64,000 nucleotides of DNA, from the NCBI GenBank assembly GCA_026315105.1, contig CM048744.1:372895159-372959158 (forward strand), given 5' to 3'. Below, one piece after another: positions 57,961 to 64,000 of the stretch. Below the pieces are notes generated by a model. The model worked only from the letters and a program-made list of their open reading frames with translations, searched no databases and was not told the DNA's origin. Within the stretch, counting starts at the first letter, position 1. Each line of letters begins with the position of its first letter. Both the position numbers and the translations under genes were made by a program. Source of the stretch: Locusta migratoria. Lineage: Eukaryota > Arthropoda > Insecta > Orthoptera > Acrididae.

Positions 57961-59098
57961 CCGTAGCCAAACCCCAGCAATGAATACCGAAGAAAGTAGC
58001 AGTAACATACAACAATTAGTTCCGTCCGCAGAGGTCAGTATGGCGGCCCGGTCGGCGGAATTAATAACAGAAAATTTCGGCACAGAGCAATCGGTCGCGA
58101 CTATCGCGTCCGGTAACACTTCTACACCCGGGAGCAGTTCACATAATCCACCAGATGGTTGGATAAGGAAATTTGAAGCTTTACTTGTAAACATGTCAGT
58201 GAATTTAACGCAACAGATTAATGAACAAAAGAACCAAGTTTCTGCTTTGTCCTCAAATCTTACACAAAAAATTAATGATCAGAATAATCAAATTACCGCT
58301 TTGTCTTCAAATCTTACACAGCAGATTAATGACCAAAAGAATCGAACTTCTGCTCTGTCCTCAAGTCTTACACAACAGATCCATAACCAGGTTTCTGCTT
58401 TGTCCTCAAATCTTACACAGCAGATAAATGATCAAGTTACTGCTTTGTCCTCAAATCTTATACAACAAATTAATGATTAGAATAATCGAATTACCACCTT
58501 CTCTTCAAATCTTACACGGCAGATTAATGACCAAAACAATCAAGTTTCTGCTTTGTCTTCAAACCTTACACAGCTGATAAATGATCAAAAGAATCAACTT
58601 TCTGTTTTGTCCTCTACTCTTACTCAACACCTTGAACGAGTAGAATTACAACAGCAGACAAAGGACGAAATTGTAAAACTAGAAAAAGTGCAACAAAATT
58701 TGCCTACTTTAATATCTGAAGAACCGGCAAACCAGTGATCAAATGCAAAATTTTGAACAATCTATTGACAGCAAATTCGCTGATATACAAGGAAAGGTTA
58801 CTAAAGAAATTTTACAATCAGTTGATGGCACAATTTCCTCTGTTGTCGGCGAAGTTGCTACTCTAGGCCAGTCTGTGAAAACTATGCCACCGGTTATTGA
58901 ATCACTTACACGCAACATAACGCAACTTAAACAAAAACAAGAGAGCTTTGAAATTGTTGTCGCACAAATAACTAGTCAAGCTGAAGCTGTTGTTAAAGAC
59001 AATGAGAATCAAGTACAAGAATTCTTACAAAAAACAGAAATCGAGCTTAATGAAACGATAGACTCTGAGCTGAATATTGTTATAAGTAATGTTACTGA

Positions 59099-59491
59099 GA
59101 CGGCCGCGGGGACTGTGGTGCTCCAGTCACGGTCTGCACGGCCACTACGTTCGGGGGTTCGAATCCCCCCTCGGGCATAGATATTTGTGCCGTCCTTGGG
59201 ATTAGCTAGTTCATAAGTAGTTTGGAAGTTTTGGGACTGATGACACTGTTCAAAATGTTCAAATGTTTGTAAAGCTTATGGGACTTAACTAGGGGGTCAT
59301 CAGTCCCTAAACTTACAAACTACTTATGAACTACTTACGAACTAGGACGGCACAAATATCCATGCCCGAGGGGGGATTCGAACCCCCGACCGTAGTGGCC
59401 GTGCAGACCGTGACTGAAGCGCCTCAGTCTTCTCGGCCACCGCGGCCGGTGATGACCCTGTAATTAAGTCCCATAAGCTTAACAAACAAAC
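59099..59491 (+). mobile_element. SINE containing a second SINE in opposite orientation
   Basis: Outer target duplication aatgttactga at 59088-59098 and 59492-59502. The outer copy lacks a few bases of the head. Its tail is split by the inner copy. Confidence 0.95.
59249..59449 (-). mobile_element. Inner SINE of the nested pair in gag
   Basis: Target duplication tgatgac(a/c)ctg at 59238-59248 and 59450-59460, inside the outer SINE tail. Confidence 0.95.
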
Positions 59492-60799
59492 AATGTTACT
59501 GAACAAGTTTATAAGAAGCACGGTACGACTGTGAAAGCAATGCAGGATGACTTGACTGAACTGAAATTACACACATAAACCATAGACAGGAAATCGAACC
59601 GACTTGTGACTTTAAAGACCGACAAACGTGGGCGGGCACGTCCGAGTCAGGCGGCTAACACGTGTCTGCTGCGTGACATGTAAAACGCACGTGACAATTT
59701 ACCTGATTTTACAGTGTCCGGTAGTAGGAATCTGATGTCAGCACAGCACTCACCTTCCATGCCTAATAACGGAATCAATATCAGTAACGTCATGATGGAC
59801 GAAAACATGATCACAACATCAGTTTCAGATTTTCGCGGGTGACAGTAAAAGTGTACATCCTGTTGTTTTTATTCAATCATTCCAAGATATTTTGCCAGAC
59901 TCTTGGTCAGAAAAACGAAAGATACGGTTTATCACAGGATATATACAAGGCGAGAGCAAAGTATGGGCAAATTAGGCTTCCAAAACTAGTGAAACTGTAG
60001 AAGAATTTGAACAAGAATTTCTTGCGAAATTTTGGTCCCCCGCTACGCAAGAGCGCCTGCGGAATGAAGTTTACAATCCGCAGCCATTTAACGAACGCAG
60101 TGGTAGTCTCAGGAAGTATTTTGAAAAGTACATAAATAAATCAAAATTTTTCGATGAACCTCTGGGCTACAGAGAAGTGCTTCGGGTAGTAATGGCAAAA
60201 TTGCCAACACACCTGTGACTGGAACTCGCACATGCTCCAGAGCACAATTTAGAAAGTTTTCTAAATTATGTGGACCAGCTGGATTTAATTTTTGAAGATA
60301 GGCGTGCACATTTTGGTAACGAGCGTGCAAACCAATATGGTTTGAGAAATTTCAAGAATAACAATCAGAACGGAAACATCCGTAACAACCATAAATGGTA
60401 ATAGCCAGCTTGTGCTGTATTACTCGCCAGCCCAATGTTTACAAAACATGCCACACCCACCTCAGCCGCAGTAGCCAGCATTTGTTAACACCTCTGGCCA
60501 GCAACAGACACAACAGTTAACGAACGATTCGCGCAGCAGAAATGTGTCACGCAATGTGTCTAATGGCGGGAATTATTATCTCCGTAGACAAGACAACAAA
60601 TTTAAACCAGGTTATTTCCAAAATAGTAACAGTGTCCCATACCAAACAGCAAACTTCAACAACAGCAATCAATTCAGTAACAATAGAAATAATCAGTGGC
60701 GTAATGCTAATTTCAGTGGTCAACCCCGTAATGGTGGCAACCATAATTTTTACAGTAACGGGCCAAACAAAAGCCAACTCAAGTAGTCAACAATTTACC

Positions 60800-61210
60800 C
60801 CTATTTTCCACACCATACACACCAACTGATTTACCTAGTAGTATCTGATCTTGCTTACTGTACTGTGAGAAAAATTTTAATCCTTGACAAACAGTCCAAT
60901 TTTTGTTTACGTAAAATAAATTTCATTTTTTGATGCAGGTATGTATGTAAAACTGTGCCATTTCTTATCTATTACAGGATAACACATACATCAGCATATC
61001 AATAGCGTAAGAATAGATTAAGTTTTCTATTTCAGCTGGTTGCCATCGTCTACGAGAACTTTGATGCCGCCGTCATCGCAGCGAGATCGTCAGAACTATA
61101 AGCTACATCGCAGAGACATGAGATAGAGCTATAACTATTTTGACACGGCGTATACACCAAAACAAACACACACTGACAAACATGGATTAGAAAACGACAT
61201 GAACATTCGT
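60800..61210. other. Unassigned
   Basis: Follows gag without a protease or RT on the + strand. No repeat recognised. Confidence 0.5.
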
Positions 61211-61222
61211 AAGGTTGACACA

Positions 61223-61410
61223 GCCGGCCACGGTGGCCGAGGAGACTGAGGCGCTCCAGTCACGGTCTGCACGGCCACTGCGGTCGGGGGTTCGAATCCC
61301 CCCTCGGGCATGGATATTTGTGCCGTCCTAGTTCGTAAGTAGTTTGTAAGTTTAGGGACTGATGACCCCGTAGTTAAGTCCCATAAGCTGTACAAACATT
61401 TGAACATTTG
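61223..61410 (+). mobile_element. tRNA-derived SINE
   Basis: Target duplication aaggttgacaca at 61211-61222 and 61411-61422. Box A and box B are intact, one of the best preserved copies. Confidence 0.96.
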
Positions 61411-61422
61411 AAGGTTGACACA

Positions 61423-63150
61423 GGATATTCTTCCTAACACATTGAATTCAGCAGTTTCACATTAGTCACACAATAGCAACAAAACGTATTGGATGCAGAG
61501 AGGAACCGCAAGGGAGGAGCGAGAGAACGCGATGCTTTTATTTAAACTTGATACTTGTATTGTAACTTTTTATTGTAATTTATGATTGTGACAGTAGTAT
61601 TTGATGTAGTTAGGAACTGTAATGCTGAATTTGCAATGCGTATGCTTATTTTAGCGATGCTTTTCTCCCTCTGTCCTATGTAATGAACCCCTCTTTTTAA
61701 ATCTTTATCTTTCCGCATGCTTTAGTGCAAGCCCTCCTGCACCAAGTATACCTGCTGGTCTGACTTTACCTGTGACGTACAACTTGACACTCATGAATTT
61801 AAGTAAGAAATCACGAGAGGAAATATGACGAAAACTGATGACATTAAGACCAATAAAATGTCATGAGACGAAATGTTACCAAATTTGGTAATGTAAATCA
61901 TACGGAGGTGCTGAAAACAGCCAGTCCCTTTAGCTAACATTCTCCTCTAAGTTGACATGAACACAGCCCGAAATAAATTTGTGTAACTTTGTAAATAACG
62001 GATGTATACATATGTATCTGTATAATGTTCTAAAGAAAGAGATTGCAATTATCTTCTCTGTAAAAAACAAAAATACGTGATTAATGTGTCACGAAAACTT
62101 TCAAAGTTAGTACCAACATCAGACTTAAACATGGTATATTTATATATTTGTTTTGTAAAAGTACACGTGGCGTTCTGAGATTATCTACATTTATGATCAT
62201 AGAGAACGTGTGTAGGATTGCGTGTGTTGAACTGAAAAGACTATTAGAGCAGTGCAACGCACTACGAACGAATGCGAAGAACAGTGAACGGATGTGAATG
62301 GACGCCAATCAGTGCCTTTCAGTACCCACTGTATTTTCCTTCCACTTACATATATATACCTACAAGTGACAAATAGAACGTTATGAAGGAATTAGTCACT
62401 GCAAGTGAAAGGAACCATTGTGCTGTCAGTAATGGCTACTAGTCGAACAATCTACTGTGACGAATTAAAGGTAGCAAGTGACCTTTATTTAGTGAACGAT
62501 AAAACAAAAGTGTCGTGTGATACGATAAACCTTGTAATCCAAACAACGAACAGGACACTACTCCAGTGCCGCTGGTTTTCCCAAAGACAATGTGGTACAT
62601 AGACAATGTATTATGCACACGATTGCACTGAAAAATTATTTTGTGCCGCGCATGAACCGATAAATTGTCCTGTGAATAGACTATATGAAGTGATCTTGAA
62701 CGTAATACGTAATAGTCACAGTGCTAAAGTGCACACCCTCACAACGGCGTAATAAACTGCACGGACGTTAATCCAAACGCTGAGCTGCCGCAAAAGACTC
62801 AAAGTGTACTTACCGAGCTGCTGTGGATCTTGTAGAGAACTATAATGCTGTCTTTAGTGCACCAATGGAAAAACGGCAAGAAATCACAATTTACGATTCA
62901 CGGAAGTCGGAAAGCGGAGAGCAACCGCACAAGTAGTAATGTTTGAATACGGACTGACGCCGACAGAGCGCGTGAACGACTACCGCCCGGCCGTGATTGT
63001 TGAAGCTAACCGCTTTTGGTGACGCTGTGCGTTGCCAACTTATGAACCTAAGAAGTGAAATTCAGTGAACACATAAAAATTATTTAAAACAAAAATAAGA
63101 CGAACAAGTAATGGTATTGTTTGAACTGTCTGCACACTCAAACCACACAC
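61423..63150. other. Unassigned, 1.7 kb
   Basis: No gene found. Could contain an LTR or leader of the gag-bearing element, but I could not match it to any sequence left of pol. Confidence 0.45.
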
Positions 63151-63430
63151 ATATATATACAGGGTGTTTCACTAAGTGTGTTTGCCTCTGTAACTTATAA
63201 AATAATAGGTGACGGGAAATTTAATGCGGTAGGTCAACACAAGGAATGTTAACACTTTCTGCAGAGCTATGAACATAGTTTATTGTATAATTTTCGAAAG
63301 AGTTACACCACAAAGATATATATTTTTTAAACGGAACAATAGTTTTTTCTACCGTGTATTGGATTCGTTTAATCCAGCTGTGTCCAAAACAATTTAAACT
63401 ACATTCCTATCACTGTTAGTTTGGGAGCTA
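63151..63430 (+). repeat. Possible DNA-transposon end (acagggtgtttc)
   Basis: The segment opens with atatatacagggtgtttcac, a start seen at many insect DNA-element ends. No partner end or transposase in the window. Confidence 0.4.
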
Positions 63431-63432
63431 CT

Positions 63433-64000
63433 GTGGTGTCGCACAAGTACAAAGTGCGCGCCACTTACTTTCGCCGCGCGCCGCCAGGCACGCACGGCGC
63501 GGCGTTCTCACGTCGACAGCCACGAGCGCCCTCTGCTGCAACCCCGCTCGTGGCCACCACGAAAAGACATCGGTCACTTCGGACTGAGATAGCAACGAGT
63601 TAGGACCTTCGTAATCAGATAGGCACCAGTGAAGACTTTGCTACTGTACAGGCACTAGGCAGGCCTCTAACAACTATGTATCAACATTCTGCAGTACTAT
63701 GTAAAAGTTAAGTATTGTTACATTCTGTGCAATATATATCTCTTTCTAATTTACTCGAGTGTTTTTAGTTTCTGGCTGCTCCCCTCCGTACCTGCACCAG
63801 CGTGCTATCTATATTCCTGTGTCGGTCTCATCCACCCGGCCACCGACACCTACGACGAGGCTGGGACACAAAAGCGGCGACGAAGTCGGGACACAAAAGT
63901 GGCGACGAGGAGTGATAGAACCTGGGACCAGCCCGCTTACAGCAGCCAGACAGCAGCAGTCGGAGCACGCAGTAATTGCTCCCGCCCACCCACCCTTATT
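63433..64000 (+). mobile_element. 5' LTR and leader of another LTR retrotransposon, running out of the window
   Basis: Opens TGTGGTGTCGC with a GC-rich start, then an AT-rich stretch around 63705-63760 (TTAAGTATTG, CAATATATATCTC), as in insect Gypsy LTRs. Two 25-bp tandem units at 63854-63878 and 63879-63903 (both containing gggacacaaaag and ggcgacga) mark the probable LTR end and primer-binding region. The exact LTR 3' border is uncertain, and no coding part is inside the window. Confidence 0.6.

Larger units (their letters stand above)
57980..60790 (+). pseudogene. Gypsy-type gag with tandem-repeat coiled coil, interrupted
   Basis: Starts MNTEESSSNIQQLVPSAEVS. From residue about 75 a run of near-identical units (NLTQQINDQNNQVSALSS type, 14-18 residues) predicts a coiled coil, broken by a stop at 58479 and resumed to about 59098. 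A nested SINE pair then splits it. The capsid-like part near 59855-60330 has HPVVFIQSFQDILPDSWSEK, YIQGESKVWAN and LAKFWSPATQERLRNEVY. The tail at 60544-60786 is Asn/Gly-rich and shows no CCHC knuckle. It lies in opposite orientation to the pol/env just left. Confidence 0.82.

Overview
The window is animal nuclear DNA, most likely from a large-genome insect, and I suspect an orthopteran (locust or grasshopper). The reasons are the spread-out exons of one insect-type receptor gene, very long introns, and a dense mix of RTE and CR1-like LINEs, Penelope-like elements (PLEs), mariner, Tc1, piggyBac and Harbinger relics, a Gypsy-type element with an env-like region, and many copies of one tRNA-derived SINE of about 190 bp. 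The species call is inference from repeat recognition only.

The only host protein gene I can support is the 3' half of a methuselah-like (Mth-like) class B-type GPCR on the + strand. It has four exons at 4225-4303 (TM3), 7614-7801 (TM4), 23677-23839 (TM5) and 27259-27592 (TM6-TM7, C-tail, stop). All three junctions have AG/GT borders and compatible phases. The ectodomain and TM1-TM2 exons must lie left of the window. The introns are about 3.3, 15.9 and 3.4 kb. The middle one holds a nearly complete RTE LINE, two mariners, two further LINE fragments, SINEs and several foldback repeats. Just past the stop codon the 3' flank carries an inverted duplication with arms of about 305 bp.

Layout. 1-1545: PLE on the minus strand plus a terminal palindrome. 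1.8-3.3 kb: RTE tail and a gag fragment. 4.2-27.6 kb: the receptor gene and its TE-filled introns. 27.7-29.0 kb: two large palindromes. 29.6-31.0 kb: truncated PLE with GIY-YIG domain, bounded by 78-bp inverted repeats. 32.5-34.7 kb: PLE RT fragment and a Tc1/IS630-like transposon. 36.4-36.8 kb: foldback insertion with 11-bp target duplications. 41.8-46.1 kb: dispersed repeat flanking a CR1-like LINE. 48.7-50.8 kb: Harbinger-like element with about 52-bp TIRs. 52.2-60.8 kb: Gypsy/errantivirus-like pol and env on the minus strand, with a related gag region on the + strand. 63.4 kb to the end: the start of another LTR element.

The most interesting recurring signal is a hammerhead-ribozyme-like motif (CUGANGA, stem II, GAAA; in the best copies also minimal stem III, GUA and closing stem I). 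It occurs in the termini of several otherwise different PLE-like or foldback repeats, and the paired stems change together between families. Most protein-coding TE remnants here carry stops or frameshifts and are dead.
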